The position numbers were made by a program, and so were the translations under genes. The notes beneath the pieces are model-generated. The model saw only the letters and a program-made list of their open reading frames with translations, ran no database searches and had not been told where the DNA came from. This document shows positions 26,812 through 35,983 of a stretch of 64,000 nucleotides of DNA, in pieces (the stretch's first letter is position 1; every line of letters starts with the position of its first letter). The stretch comes from Azospirillaceae bacterium (lineage in GTDB: Bacteria > Pseudomonadota > Alphaproteobacteria > Azospirillales > Azospirillaceae), in contig JAPWJW010000002.1 of assembly GCA_028283825.1 (NCBI GenBank), forward strand, positions 496,001 through 560,000. The letters are read 5' to 3'.

Positions 26812-28944
26812 TCAGAGGTCCACGCGGACGCTGAACTTGGCGGTGCGGGGCAGGCCCTCCGCCAGGCGGTTGTTGCCGGCGGCCGCCCAGTAGCGGAGAT
26901 CGGTGACGTTATCGACGTTCAGCTGCCAGGTGACGGCCGTGTGATTGATCGTCGTCCGGTACTGTGCGCCCAGGTCCAGCGTGGTGAAGCCGGGCACGGT
27001 GCCCTGGTTGGCGTCGTTCACCGGGCGGCTGCCGGTGTAGTGCACGCCGCCGTTCAGCGACAGGCCGGACACGATGGGCACGGCGTAGGCGACGAACAGG
27101 CTGCCGGTGTAGGTGGGCGTGTTCTCCGGCGTCTTGCCCAGCAGATCGGCGGTGATGTCCTCGAACCGGGCGTGCAGGTACTGGCCGGACAGCTGCACCG
27201 ACCAATTGTCGTCGATCTGGCCCTGGGCGCTGGCCTCGAACCCGCGGTAGCGCTCGGTCCCGCCGCCGACGAACACGTTGGCGCTGTTGACGTAGCTGGC
27301 GCCGCGCTGGATGTCGAAGGCCGCGACGGAGAACAGGGTGGTGGACGTCGCTTCCCAGCGCAGGCCCGCTTCCTTTTGCTTGGAAATGGTGGGCGCCAGC
27401 GCCTCATTGACGTTGACGGCGGTGTTGGGCGCGCGGTCGCCCTGCTCGATGCCCGTCGCGTACGAGGCGTAGGCCATCAGGGACGGCGTGAATTTGTAGA
27501 TCAGGGCCAGCAGCGGCGTGGTCTTGCTCGCCGTGTAGTGGTTGGTGCCCTGGTCGCTGACATAGTTGGTGTAGCGCCCGCCGACGATGGCCTGCCAGTT
27601 TTCCAGGAAGCTGATGCGGTCGGTCGCGTAGACGCCTTTGTCGGTGGCGGTCAGGGGGGCGGTGTAGGTGGTGCTGGTCGTCGGCAGCCACGGCAGGCTG
27701 ATGGGGTTGAACAGGTTCTGCGCGCCGCTGAACTGGGCGGTGTAGGTCGGGCTCTGGTCCGATTGCGTCTGCGCCGCCCCCACCGTCAGTTCATGGCCCA
27801 CCGGGCCGGTGGCGAAGGTGCCGAACAGTTCGGCGCGGACGTTCTTGTTCACCCAGCTGACGTTTTCCTGGCGGTTGCCGGTGAGGGTGCCCTGGCCGGT
27901 GGTCATGTTGTAGTTCTTCACCTCGGTGAACGCGCGGGCGTCGCGGGTCAGGCGGGCCTGGCCGGCCTCAACCGTGGCGATCCAGTTGTCGGCGACGGCG
28001 TAATCGACATGGGCCAGCAGGTTGTTGCCGTGGGCCACGAAATCCGCCCAGCCCGGCGACAGGCGCTTGGACGGATCGGGCAGGCTGGGCAGGGTGATCG
28101 TGCCGTTCTTGGCCGCCGGCAAGGTCACCACGCTCTGCTCACCCACCGTGCGCTGGAAGTATTCGCCGTCCAGCCGGATGTTGAGGCGGTCGGTGGCGCG
28201 CCAGTCGAACGCGCCGCTGGCCATCTTGCGTTCGCCGTTGATGCCGGCGATGGGGGATTCCGTGTCGCCGCCCGCCAGGTTGACGCGCAGGCCGTACTGG
28301 TCATGGTCGCCGAAGCGCCGGCCGACATCGACCGTGCCGATCAGGCCGCCATTGTCGCTGGTGGACAGGCCGAAGGAGGTCACGGGCTTGTCGCCCGCGC
28401 GTTTGGTCACCAGGTTCACCACACCGCCCGGGGCGGTATAGCCGTAATACAGGGCCGAGACGCCCTTCAGCACCTCCACCCGTTCCTTGTCCTCCAGCGG
28501 CAACTGCATGAGGTTCAGGACGGGCAGGGAGCCGTTGAGGCGGAAGTTGCTGCGGTTGTCCAGGATGACGCCGCGGATGGCCAGGTTGTCGATGGTGTCG
28601 CCGCCCAGCTGCTGCTTGGTGACACCCGGCGCGTTGCGCAGCACGTCGTAGAGGCTGACCGTCGCCTGCGCGTCCATCAGGTCGCGCGTCGCCACGTTCA
28701 CCGTCGCCGGCACGTCCATGATGGACTGGTCACGGAACGCGCCGACACCGACGCGCTGGGCCACCAGCCCCTTGTCGGCGTTGGCATAGACGTTGACCGT
28801 GTCCGAGGTCTCGGGCGATGCCGCCTGGCTTTCCGGGGCCTGGGCCGCCTGAGGCTGCGCCTCCTGGGCGTGGGCGTCCTGGGAAACGACGTTGGTGACG
28901 AAAAGCGGGGCAGCAAGCAACGCTGCGAAGCCGGGGCGACGCAT
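26812..28944 (-). CDS. TonB-dependent siderophore receptor (TIGR01783 type)
   Basis: About 710 residues. The N-terminus MRRPGFAALLAAPLFVTNVVSQDAHA is a good signal peptide, so ATG 28944 is chosen; in-frame ATGs at 28971 and 28989 would put the Fur-like palindrome inside the gene. Plug motifs: VPATVNVATRDLMDAQ, SLYDVLRNAPGVTKQQLGG, IRGVILDNRSNFRLNG, VEVLKGVSALYYGYTAPGGVVNLVTKRAG. The barrel ends in KFSVRVDL. The family carries ferric siderophores through the outer membrane using TonB energy. Co-transcribed with the secreted protein downstream and probably iron-controlled through the operator at 28955-28977. Confidence 0.93.
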   Translation of the reverse strand: MRRPGFAALLAAPLFVTNVVSQDAHAQEAQPQAAQAPESQAASPETSDTVNVYANADKGLVAQRVGVGAFRDQSIMDVPATVNVATRDLMDAQATVSLYDVLRNAPGVTKQQLGGDTIDNLAIRGVILDNRSNFRLNGSLPVLNLMQLPLEDKERVEVLKGVSALYYGYTAPGGVVNLVTKRAGDKPVTSFGLSTSDNGGLIGTVDVGRRFGDHDQYGLRVNLAGGDTESPIAGINGERKMASGAFDWRATDRLNIRLDGEYFQRTVGEQSVVTLPAAKNGTITLPSLPDPSKRLSPGWADFVAHGNNLLAHVDYAVADNWIATVEAGQARLTRDARAFTEVKNYNMTTGQGTLTGNRQENVSWVNKNVRAELFGTFATGPVGHELTVGAAQTQSDQSPTYTAQFSGAQNLFNPISLPWLPTTSTTYTAPLTATDKGVYATDRISFLENWQAIVGGRYTNYVSDQGTNHYTASKTTPLLALIYKFTPSLMAYASYATGIEQGDRAPNTAVNVNEALAPTISKQKEAGLRWEATSTTLFSVAAFDIQRGASYVNSANVFVGGGTERYRGFEASAQGQIDDNWSVQLSGQYLHARFEDITADLLGKTPENTPTYTGSLFVAYAVPIVSGLSLNGGVHYTGSRPVNDANQGTVPGFTTLDLGAQYRTTINHTAVTWQLNVDNVTDLRYWAAAGNNRLAEGLPRTAKFSVRVDL

Positions 28945-28954
28945 GATCCATCCA

Positions 28955-28977
28955 GTGCAAATGAAATTCATTTGCAC
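28955..28977. promoter_or_regulatory. Fur-like operator, perfect 23-bp palindrome
   Basis: Arm GTGCAAATGAA (28955-28965), centre A (28966), arm TTCATTTGCAC (28967-28977); the arms are exact reverse complements. The core AATGAAATTCATT resembles alphaproteobacterial Fur boxes. It lies 10 bases upstream of the chosen start of a siderophore receptor. This is also evidence that the true start is downstream of it. Confidence 0.7.
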
Positions 28978-29061
28978 CTTATGTCGCACTGCCTGCCCCT
29001 TGTAAAGGGCTGCGTTTGATATTTACTTTGAAAATCAACATCAATACACGGTTACCAAAAC

Positions 29062-29073
29062 TAACGGAAAATT
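29062..29073 (-). promoter_or_regulatory. Possible fifth copy of the ACTTTTNNGTTA motif (one mismatch)
   Basis: On the minus strand the site reads AATTTTCCGTTA, one mismatch from ACTTTTNNGTTA. It lies 118 bases upstream of the siderophore receptor start at 28944 and just after the RND pump gene. The rest of 28978-29162 is AT-rich with nothing else clear. Confidence 0.35.
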
Positions 29074-29162
29074 TATACTCGTATTCGTACGCGCGTTCGC
29101 AAGAACATGCATATCAGGCCGATAGACGAGGCTTGGCGGATCGCCGTATTGTGGTCCACCCC

Positions 29163-32100
29163 TCATCGCCGCCCCAGCAGGGCGTACAGCGACGGCATGA
29201 CCAGCAGCACCAGCGGCAGCTGCACCGCCAGGCCCGAAAGGATGGCGATGGCCAGGGGCTGCTGCATGCCCGCCCCTTCGCCCAACCCGAAGGCCAGGGG
29301 CAGCAGGGTCAGCATGGCGGCCAGGGTGGTCATGGCGATGGGACGGAAGCGGTTGCGCCCCGCCTGCGACAGCCGCTCGGCCAGCGCCATGTCCGCCGGC
29401 AACCCCTCGAATTCCGAGAAGAAGAAGATCGCGACCTCCGTCACGATGCCGATGACCATGGTCATGCCCATCATGGCGGTGATGTTCAGTTCCGTCCCCG
29501 TCAGCCACAGGCCGATGAACACCGCCCCCGCCGCCAGCAGGGGCATGGCCAGGATGACGGCGGCGGTGACGAAGCTTTCGTACAGGAACAGCAGCAGGAC
29601 GAACACGGCGGCCACGGCCGCCCCGAACACCGTCATCAGGCCCTGGAAGGCGATGCGCTGCTGCTGGTACAGGCCGCCCAGTTCATAACGCATCGGCGCC
29701 GGCACCAGGTGGCGGCCATCCAGCAGGGCCGTCACGTCGGCAGCGACGGAGCCCATGTCCCGCCCCTCGATCCGGGCGGTGACGGCCACCATGCCCTGCA
29801 GGTTCTCCTGCCCGATCTCCGGCTCACCACTCACGGGCACGACGGTGGCCACGCGCTTCAGGGGGAACATGTGACCGTCGGGCGCCCGCAGGCGCAGGTT
29901 GGCGATGTCGGTGTCGGTGGTGCGCACGGCGGCCGGCACCCAGACCCGCACGCCGATCTGCTTGATGGGCGTGGGAACCTGGGCGGCCACGGTGCCCTGC
30001 AACCAGGCCATGGCCTGGCTGGTGACGCCGGCCACGTCCATGCCCTCCAGCGCCGCTTTGGCGCCGTCCACCCGGATGTCCAGGGCATCGCCCGCCGGGT
30101 TGATGCCGTCCTTGATGTCGACCACGCCGTCCACCCCGGCCAGGGCCGCCGCCACGGCGCGGGCGGTGGGCAGCAGGGTGGCGGGATCGTCGCCGAAGAT
30201 CTTGACCTCGATGGGCTGCGGCACCGCCGTCAGGTCGCCGATCAGATCCTCCATCAGCTGCGCGATCTCCACCTCCAGATCCGGCACGCGCTGGGCGATG
30301 CGGGTGCGGACATCGGTGATGACATCATCGATGGGGCGGCGGCTGCCGGATTTCAGGCGCACGAAATAGTCGCCCTTGTTGGCCTCGTTCAAATCGCCAC
30401 CCAGGCCGGCGCCGATGCGCCGCGACCAGGTCTCCACCTCCGGTGTGGCCTTGAGGATGGCGTCCACCTGCGCCAGTTCGCGGTCGGTTTCCGACAGGGC
30501 GGTGCCGGGCGCGCTGCGGTAGTCCAGGATGAAGCCGCCCTCGTCCACCGCCGGCATGAAACCGGTGCCCACCGCCCGATAGGCCAGGCCGCCCAGCAGC
30601 AGCAGGGGCAGCAGGGCCGCCACCGCCAGCCAGGGCCGGGCCAGCAGCCGGACCGACAGGCGGGCGTAGCGCGCGTCCACCCAGGCCAGCGCCCGGGGCA
30701 CGGCGTGCGGCCGGTGGATATCGACCAGCCGCTCCACCGCCAGCGGCACCGCCAGCCAAGTGATGATGAAGGAGAACGCCAGGCCCGACGCCATGGTCAG
30801 CGACAGCGCCTGGAAAAAGGCGCCGGTGACACCGCTCAGGAAGGCCAGCGGCACGAAGATGACCAGGGTGGCGGCGCTGGATCCCGCCAGCGGCCGGGTG
30901 AATTCGCGGGCGGCGGCCAGGACGCCGCCCTCCGTTTGGCCATGCCCCTCGCGCAGGCGGCGGACAATGTGTTCCACCATGACGATGGCGTCGTCGATGA
31001 TCAGGCCCACTGCCGCCGCCATGCCGCCCAGGGTCATGATGTTGAAGCTGAGGTGCAGCAGGCTGAGCAGCACCACGGTGGCGGCCAGCGCCGCCGGCAC
31101 CACCAGCACGGCGATCAGGGTGATGCGCACGTCGCGCAGGAACAGCCACAGCACCAGGGCCGCCAGCACGATGCCGATCAGCACGGCGTCGCGCACGCTG
31201 CCGGCCGAGGCCAGCACCAGCTGGCTCTGGTCGTACCAGTTGCTGACGGTGACGCCCGGGGGCAGCTTGGCGGCCGCCAGGCTGTCGCGCACGGCCTGGG
31301 CGATGCTCACGCTGTTGCCATCGCGCTGCTGATAGACGTTCAGCAGCACGGCGTCGCGGCCACCGGCGGTCACCCGCGTCCATTGCGGCACGGTGCCGTC
31401 CACCACCTGGGCCACGTCGCCCACCGTCACAACGCCGCCGGGCCCGCTGGACAGCACCACGTGACGCAGGGCGTCCAGGCCGGCCAGGCTGTTGTCCGAC
31501 ACCACCAGGAACAGCTTGTAATGGTCCTCGATGCGGCCCACCGCCTGCACCAGGCTGGCGTTGCCCACCGCCTTGACCACATCGTCGAAGGCCAGGCCGT
31601 GGGCCAGCAGGCGATCCGGGTCGGCAATGACCTGGAATTCCTCCTCGGTGCCGCCGGTGACGCCGACCTCCGCCACGCCCTCCACCCCGGCCAGCAGGGG
31701 CCGCAACTGGTATTGCGCCAGGTCGCGCAGCTGGGTGGGCGACAGCGTCGCCGAGGTCAGGCTGTAGGCGATGATGGGGAAGACCGTGGGTTCCATGCGG
31801 CGCACGGTGGCGGCCGACCCCGCCGGCAGGGTGGGCAGCACCTGGCCCACCGCCGCGTTCACCTGCAGTTCCGCCGTGGTCATGTCCGTGCCCCAGGCGA
31901 AGGTGACCGATAGTTCGGCACTGCCCCGGCTGGTGGTGGAACGGACGTCCGTCACCCCCGGCACGCGGTGCACCGCCTGTTCCAGCGGGCGGGTGGCCAG
32001 CAGCAGCATCTGCTGGGCCGGCCGGTCGCCCGCCTCCAGCGAGACGCGCACCCGGGGGAAGGTGACGGTGGGGAACAGGGTGACCGGCAGCCGGGCCGCC

Positions 32101-32186
32101 AGGATCAGGCCCGCCAGCACCGGCAGGGCCAGCAGGCACAACAGCGAACGGCGATGGGCGCCGACCCAGGCGGCGAACCCGGTCAT
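29163..32186 (-). CDS. RND efflux transporter permease
   Basis: A 1007-residue inner-membrane RND pump. N-terminal helix (SLLCLLALPVLAGLILAARLPVTLFPTVTFP), first porter region, a central helix block including IVLAALVLWLFLRDVRITLIAVLVVP and GGMAAAVGLIIDDAIVMVEHIVRRL (helix 4 with the conserved Asp pair for proton relay), then the duplicated second half with VFVLLLFLYESF and MVIGIVTEVAIFFFSEFE. It overlaps the adaptor gene by ATGA, so translation is coupled. The order TolC-adaptor-pump is that of a tripartite exporter. The substrate is not evident: the heavy-metal CzcA and drug types both remain possible. Confidence 0.92.
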   Translation of the reverse strand: MTGFAAWVGAHRRSLLCLLALPVLAGLILAARLPVTLFPTVTFPRVRVSLEAGDRPAQQMLLLATRPLEQAVHRVPGVTDVRSTTSRGSAELSVTFAWGTDMTTAELQVNAAVGQVLPTLPAGSAATVRRMEPTVFPIIAYSLTSATLSPTQLRDLAQYQLRPLLAGVEGVAEVGVTGGTEEEFQVIADPDRLLAHGLAFDDVVKAVGNASLVQAVGRIEDHYKLFLVVSDNSLAGLDALRHVVLSSGPGGVVTVGDVAQVVDGTVPQWTRVTAGGRDAVLLNVYQQRDGNSVSIAQAVRDSLAAAKLPPGVTVSNWYDQSQLVLASAGSVRDAVLIGIVLAALVLWLFLRDVRITLIAVLVVPAALAATVVLLSLLHLSFNIMTLGGMAAAVGLIIDDAIVMVEHIVRRLREGHGQTEGGVLAAAREFTRPLAGSSAATLVIFVPLAFLSGVTGAFFQALSLTMASGLAFSFIITWLAVPLAVERLVDIHRPHAVPRALAWVDARYARLSVRLLARPWLAVAALLPLLLLGGLAYRAVGTGFMPAVDEGGFILDYRSAPGTALSETDRELAQVDAILKATPEVETWSRRIGAGLGGDLNEANKGDYFVRLKSGSRRPIDDVITDVRTRIAQRVPDLEVEIAQLMEDLIGDLTAVPQPIEVKIFGDDPATLLPTARAVAAALAGVDGVVDIKDGINPAGDALDIRVDGAKAALEGMDVAGVTSQAMAWLQGTVAAQVPTPIKQIGVRVWVPAAVRTTDTDIANLRLRAPDGHMFPLKRVATVVPVSGEPEIGQENLQGMVAVTARIEGRDMGSVAADVTALLDGRHLVPAPMRYELGGLYQQQRIAFQGLMTVFGAAVAAVFVLLLFLYESFVTAAVILAMPLLAAGAVFIGLWLTGTELNITAMMGMTMVIGIVTEVAIFFFSEFEGLPADMALAERLSQAGRNRFRPIAMTTLAAMLTLLPLAFGLGEGAGMQQPLAIAILSGLAVQLPLVLLVMPSLYALLGRR

Positions 32187-33223
32187 CGGCCGGCCTCGAC
32201 GCTCACCGCAGCACCATCTTCCAGCCCGTAATTGCCGACCGCGACCACCGGCTGGGCGGGGTCCAGCGCATCGCCGCGCACCTCCGTGCCCGCCGGCCCG
32301 TCCACCCCGGTCTCGACCGCGACGCGCCGGACCTTGGCGCCCGTGAGCTGGAACAGGTAGGCGCCCGCCGCGTCGCTCAACACCGCCTGCCGGGGCACGA
32401 CGTAGCCGTCGTGCCGGTCGGTGGTGACGGCGACGCGCGCCGGCGTGCCGGGCAGGACCCCGGCGCCGCTGTCCAGGACGACGGTGACATCCACCCAGCG
32501 GGTGGCGGGGTTCAGCATGCCGGCGATGCCGGCGACGGTGCCGCTCAGCGCGGCGGCGTGGCCCAGCAGCGGCGTCACCGCCACCGGCTGGCCCACCTTG
32601 ACCGCGGCGATGTCGGCCGGGTCCACGCCCGCCACCACGCGCACGCCGGCCCCCCGGCCCAGACGCACCACCGGCGCGCCCGGCTGGATGCGGTCGCCCA
32701 GCGCCACGGGGATGCTGTCGACATACCCGTCGAATGGGGCGGTCAGCGTTTCATCCGCGCGGTCGGTGCCCATGCGCCGTTCGGCATCCAGTGCCGCCCG
32801 CGCATCCCGTTCCGCCTGTTCCGCCGCCGCGACCTGGGAATTGGTGGCCAGGTGCTGGTCGCGCAGGCGACGGGTGCGGTCCAGTTCGCCGGCGGCGAAG
32901 GTCAGGGCCGATTGCGCCTTGGCATAACCGGCCGCCGCCGTGGGGTCGGTGACCAAGTCCACCAGGGGCGTGCCCTTGGCCACCGGCTGACCCGGCCGCA
33001 CCAGCACGCGGGACACCTGGCCCGCCCGCTGGAAGCTGACGCTGGCCAGGGCGTCGCTGTCCGGCGTCACGGTGCCATAACCGCCGACCAGGACGGCGAC
33101 CGGCTGGCGGGTCAGGGGAACGGTCTGCACGGCGACCGCCGCCGCCGGTGTCTCGGCCGCCAGGGCGGGACCGGCCAGCAGGGCGGCGGTCACCAGGGCC
33201 ATACCCAGGGGGGAACGGATCAT
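32183..33223 (-). CDS. RND efflux periplasmic adaptor (membrane fusion protein)
   Basis: A 346-residue protein with signal peptide SPLGMALVTAALLAGPALA, first lipoyl half (GYGTVTPDSDALASVSFQRAGQVSRVLVRPGQPVAKG), a short coiled-coil hairpin (AQSALTFAAGELDRTRRLRDQHLATNSQVAAAEQAERDARAAL), second lipoyl half (LTAPFDGYVDSIPVALGDRIQPG), beta-barrel and membrane-proximal domain. ATG 33223 overlaps the TolC stop as ATGA; a longer upstream frame is the shadow of tolC. It links the pump to the outer-membrane channel. Confidence 0.92.
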   Translation of the reverse strand: MIRSPLGMALVTAALLAGPALAAETPAAAVAVQTVPLTRQPVAVLVGGYGTVTPDSDALASVSFQRAGQVSRVLVRPGQPVAKGTPLVDLVTDPTAAAGYAKAQSALTFAAGELDRTRRLRDQHLATNSQVAAAEQAERDARAALDAERRMGTDRADETLTAPFDGYVDSIPVALGDRIQPGAPVVRLGRGAGVRVVAGVDPADIAAVKVGQPVAVTPLLGHAAALSGTVAGIAGMLNPATRWVDVTVVLDSGAGVLPGTPARVAVTTDRHDGYVVPRQAVLSDAAGAYLFQLTGAKVRRVAVETGVDGPAGTEVRGDALDPAQPVVAVGNYGLEDGAAVSVEAGR

Positions 33224-34608
33224 TGTGCGCCCTCCTTGGGCGTAAGCATCGTTTCCGGCAGATCGCCGCCGATCAGGGTCATCAGGTCCACGCGCTGTTC
33301 CTGCACGGCCTGGTCCAGCTTCAGCGCCTCCAGCCGGCGGGCCAGCAGGGCGCCTTGCAGGTCGGCGTAGGTGCGTTCGTCCAGGCTGCCGGCGCGCAAG
33401 GCGGCACCGGCGTCGGTCGCGGCCCCGTCCAGGGCGGCGATGCTGTCCACCGTGGACCGGTGCTGGGCCTCCAGCTGATCCAGTACCGCCAGGCCTTGCT
33501 CCACCCCCGCCACGGCGGCGTCCAGCCGCGCCTGGTAGGTCAGGCGCAACTGGTCGCGGGTGGCGCGCTGCACGGCGATGGCGCCCTGGTTGTCGTCGAA
33601 CAGCGGCAGGCTGATGGACAGGGCCAGGCTCTGCGTCTTGACGTTGGAGCTGTCGCGGGCGCGGTTGCTGCCGATGCCGAGGCCCGGGAACTGCCCCAGC
33701 ACCGCCTGCCACACCGCCTCTTCCTGCGTCTGGTAGCCGGCCTTCAGCGCCAGCAGGTCGGGCCGCCGGCCGGCCAGGGCCGGCAGGTCGGCACGGATGG
33801 CCGCGACGGGCGGCAGGGCCAGGTCACCGTCCGTCAGCGGCGCCAGGGCCAGGGTGGCGGACGGCGTCAGGCCCAGCAGGGCATTGAGGTCCATGGCAGT
33901 GCGCAAGGCCTGCTGGTCCAGGTCGTGCAGCTGGGTTTCCACGCCGTTCAGCGCCGCCAGGTCGCTGACCACGGTGGGCAGGGTCTGGTCGCCCCGGGCC
34001 ATGGCGGCGGCGGAGATGCGATGGCGGTCGGCGAACAGGGCGCGGTTGGCCTCCAGCACCGCGCGCTGGCGGGCGAAGGCCTGGGCCCGCACCACCAGCA
34101 GCCGCGCCTGGGCGACCACCTGCCATTCCTGCCACAGCAGGTCCAGCTCCGCCCCGCGCAGGGTGGCCGCCGCCGCATCCTTGCGGGACGACCGCGTGAG
34201 GAAGGGCATGACGTCCTGCATCAGGCCGAAGGTGAAGGCGTCCATCACCCCGGGACCGGAGGTCAGGAAGCCGTAGTCCAGCGACAGTTGCGGGTTGGGC
34301 AGCAGCCCGGCGGTGAACGCCTCCGCCCTCGCCACGCCGCGCTGGGCGCGGGCGGCCTTCAGGTCCGGATTGCGGGCCACCGCCACCATGGCCACGGCGT
34401 CGATGTCCAGCGGCCGGGCCGGATCCACGGCATGGGTCCGCAGGGCGGGCAGGGGCATCGATGCCGGATCGACGGTGATGCCGGCCAGGCTGGTGGCCAG
34501 ATCCGGCGTCTCCGCCAAAGGGGCGGGGTTGTAACCGGCGCAACCGGCCAGACAGGAACCGGCCAATAGGCAGGCCAGTCCCTTCAGCCGAAAAGTACGA
34601 ATGGGCAT
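33220..34608 (-). CDS. TolC-family outer-membrane efflux lipoprotein
   Basis: A 462-residue protein with a lipoprotein signal (GLACLLAGSCLAGCAGY, lipobox LAGC) and the two repeated coiled-coil/barrel halves of the outer-membrane factor family: DIDAVAMVAVARNPDLKAARAQRGVARAEAF, then the second repeat with LPALAGRRPDLLALKAGYQTQEEAV and LSISLPLFDDNQG. ATG 34608 (the internal Met of the frame starting at 34635) is preferred because the signal begins there. First gene of the pump operon; a copy of the ACTTTTNNGTTA motif lies 74 bases upstream. Confidence 0.9.
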   Translation of the reverse strand: MPIRTFRLKGLACLLAGSCLAGCAGYNPAPLAETPDLATSLAGITVDPASMPLPALRTHAVDPARPLDIDAVAMVAVARNPDLKAARAQRGVARAEAFTAGLLPNPQLSLDYGFLTSGPGVMDAFTFGLMQDVMPFLTRSSRKDAAAATLRGAELDLLWQEWQVVAQARLLVVRAQAFARQRAVLEANRALFADRHRISAAAMARGDQTLPTVVSDLAALNGVETQLHDLDQQALRTAMDLNALLGLTPSATLALAPLTDGDLALPPVAAIRADLPALAGRRPDLLALKAGYQTQEEAVWQAVLGQFPGLGIGSNRARDSSNVKTQSLALSISLPLFDDNQGAIAVQRATRDQLRLTYQARLDAAVAGVEQGLAVLDQLEAQHRSTVDSIAALDGAATDAGAALRAGSLDERTYADLQGALLARRLEALKLDQAVQEQRVDLMTLIGGDLPETMLTPKEGAQ

Positions 34609-34681
34609 GTCTTGGCTTCGATGTGAATAGATCACGAATTCAAGACGGGAAGACGCCAGAATATCCCGCCACCATCCATTG

Positions 34682-34693
34682 ACTTTTCAGTTA
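34682..34693 (+). promoter_or_regulatory. Shared motif ACTTTTCAGTTA upstream of the pump operon
   Basis: Matches ACTTTTNNGTTA, found also at 35803, 35972 and 38594. Here it lies within an imperfect inverted repeat, TGACT...AGTCA (34680-34697), between the tolC start (34608) and the end of the beta-propeller gene. A candidate binding site of the nearby OmpR-type regulator. Confidence 0.5.
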
Positions 34694-34719
34694 GTCATTG
34701 GACATGACATTTTTTTCAT

Positions 34720-35733
34720 TTACCCGACAGGGTTCAACACCAGCAGTCGGAAGCTGCCCGGCTCACTGTGGGGCGCTTGTCCGGCCACCATGGGCAGGCG
34801 CGTGTCCACCGGCAAATAGACCCGGCCGGTCACCGGATCCAGGGCACCGGTGCGGGCCCCCTTGGCGGTGGGGATGGTGGCCGTCACGGCGAAGCCGCCC
34901 GCCCCGTCCCGCCCCAGGATGACCAGCACGCCATCCTGGCCGCAGGGGATGAGGAAGCGGTCGTTCTTGGCGTCGAAGATGACGGCATCGGCGCCCTTGC
35001 CGATGGGCAGGCTGGCCAACACCCGGCCATCGGCGGCGGCGGTGACCACCACCCGCCCACTGGCGCAGGCGGAGACCAGCACGCCGGCGTCGGGATCAAG
35101 CGCCAGGCCGGTGGGCCCGTCACAATCGGGCAAGGGCCGGCGGGCCAGGACGGTGCCCCCGGCCAGATCGACCACCACCAAATCGTTCCGGTCCTCCACA
35201 TTGATGTAGAGCCGCCCCTGCTTGTCCACGGCGGCGAACTCCAGCGCGCCGCCCACGTCGATATGGCCGACGACGGCGCGTCGGGCCGGGTCGATCAGGG
35301 TGATGTCGCCCTGCTTGCCATCCATCACCGCCACCCGCGCGCCGGCACGCACCGCGGCATCCGGCTTGGCGCCCGTCGGCAACTGGGCCAGCACTGCGCC
35401 ATCGGCGGCGTTGAACAGGGTCGCGGTGTTGCTGTTGCCGTTGGTGCTGAGAACCAGACCGCCATCCAGCGGCAGGACAGCGTGCACCCGCTGGCCCGGC
35501 ACCAGGGTGGGCGTCACGTGGCCGCTGTCCAGGTCCAGGACCAGCACGCCGTCGCCCCGCGCCACGTACAGCCGCCGGGCGGCGGCATCCACGCTGGCGT
35601 AATCCCACGGCCCATCCGGCGCCGGAATGCTGGCGCCCGCGCGATAGGGGGCGGCGGCAAAGCCGGGGACGGCGGGAAGGATGGCCATCAGGGCCAGGGC
35701 GGCAACGGACAGGCGGTGACGGAGGAGGGGCAT
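34720..35733 (-). CDS. Secreted YncE-like beta-propeller protein
   Basis: A 337-residue protein with signal peptide LSVAALALMAILPAVPGFAAA and repeated propeller blades, each with a strand followed by a turn such as RRLYVARGDGVLVLDLDSG, GDITLIDPARRAVVGHIDVGG, GRLYINVEDRNDLVVVDLAGG and RFLIPCGQDGVLVILGRDG. YncE-type proteins are periplasmic and often iron- or metal-regulated; no enzymatic motif is visible. It faces away from the TonB receptor at 36406, across a 670-bp region that contains two copies of the shared motif, and lies upstream of the pump operon on the same strand. Confidence 0.88.
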   Translation of the reverse strand: MPLLRHRLSVAALALMAILPAVPGFAAAPYRAGASIPAPDGPWDYASVDAAARRLYVARGDGVLVLDLDSGHVTPTLVPGQRVHAVLPLDGGLVLSTNGNSNTATLFNAADGAVLAQLPTGAKPDAAVRAGARVAVMDGKQGDITLIDPARRAVVGHIDVGGALEFAAVDKQGRLYINVEDRNDLVVVDLAGGTVLARRPLPDCDGPTGLALDPDAGVLVSACASGRVVVTAAADGRVLASLPIGKGADAVIFDAKNDRFLIPCGQDGVLVILGRDGAGGFAVTATIPTAKGARTGALDPVTGRVYLPVDTRLPMVAGQAPHSEPGSFRLLVLNPVG

Positions 35734-35798
35734 GGGGCGGGCCTTCTTGCAGCAGGGGGAAGCCGCCTGCTCAATAACCGCATCGCCAGCCGGGCGGC

Positions 35799-35816
35799 GC
35801 TAACTTTTGCGTTAGC
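35799..35816. promoter_or_regulatory. Shared motif inside a perfect palindrome GCTAAC-N6-GTTAGC
   Basis: Contains ACTTTTGCGTTA (35803-35814) and the flanking bases complete 6-bp arms, GCTAAC and GTTAGC. It lies 66 bases upstream of the beta-propeller start. Best-formed of the four shared sites. Confidence 0.55.
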
Positions 35817-35970
35817 GAGGTGCGGCAAAATCATGATGCAGGGTTTCCCAAACGCGGGCGTATCACCACCCAAGCATCCCGGGATTGACGGCGCCACCGC
35901 GGCCCCATCCCGTGGTTCACACCACCAGTCCGCCCCGTTTATCGGCGCGGCGCGTTGGATGCTGCCCATT

Positions 35971-35983
35971 AACTTTTTCGTTA
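35971..35983 (+). promoter_or_regulatory. Shared motif AACTTTTTCGTTA upstream of TonB receptor 36406
   Basis: Matches the ACTTTTNNGTTA consensus in the same orientation as the other sites. It lies about 420 bases upstream of the receptor start, so it may serve a distant promoter or the beta-propeller gene. Confidence 0.45.

Noticed and set aside
26644-29019. A 791-codon plus-strand frame opposite the siderophore receptor
   Set aside because: The minus-strand receptor has complete plug and barrel motifs; the plus frame has none.
29016-31913. A 965-codon plus-strand frame opposite the RND pump
   Set aside because: The pump on the minus strand is unambiguous; the plus frame is Gln/His/Arg-rich shadow sequence.
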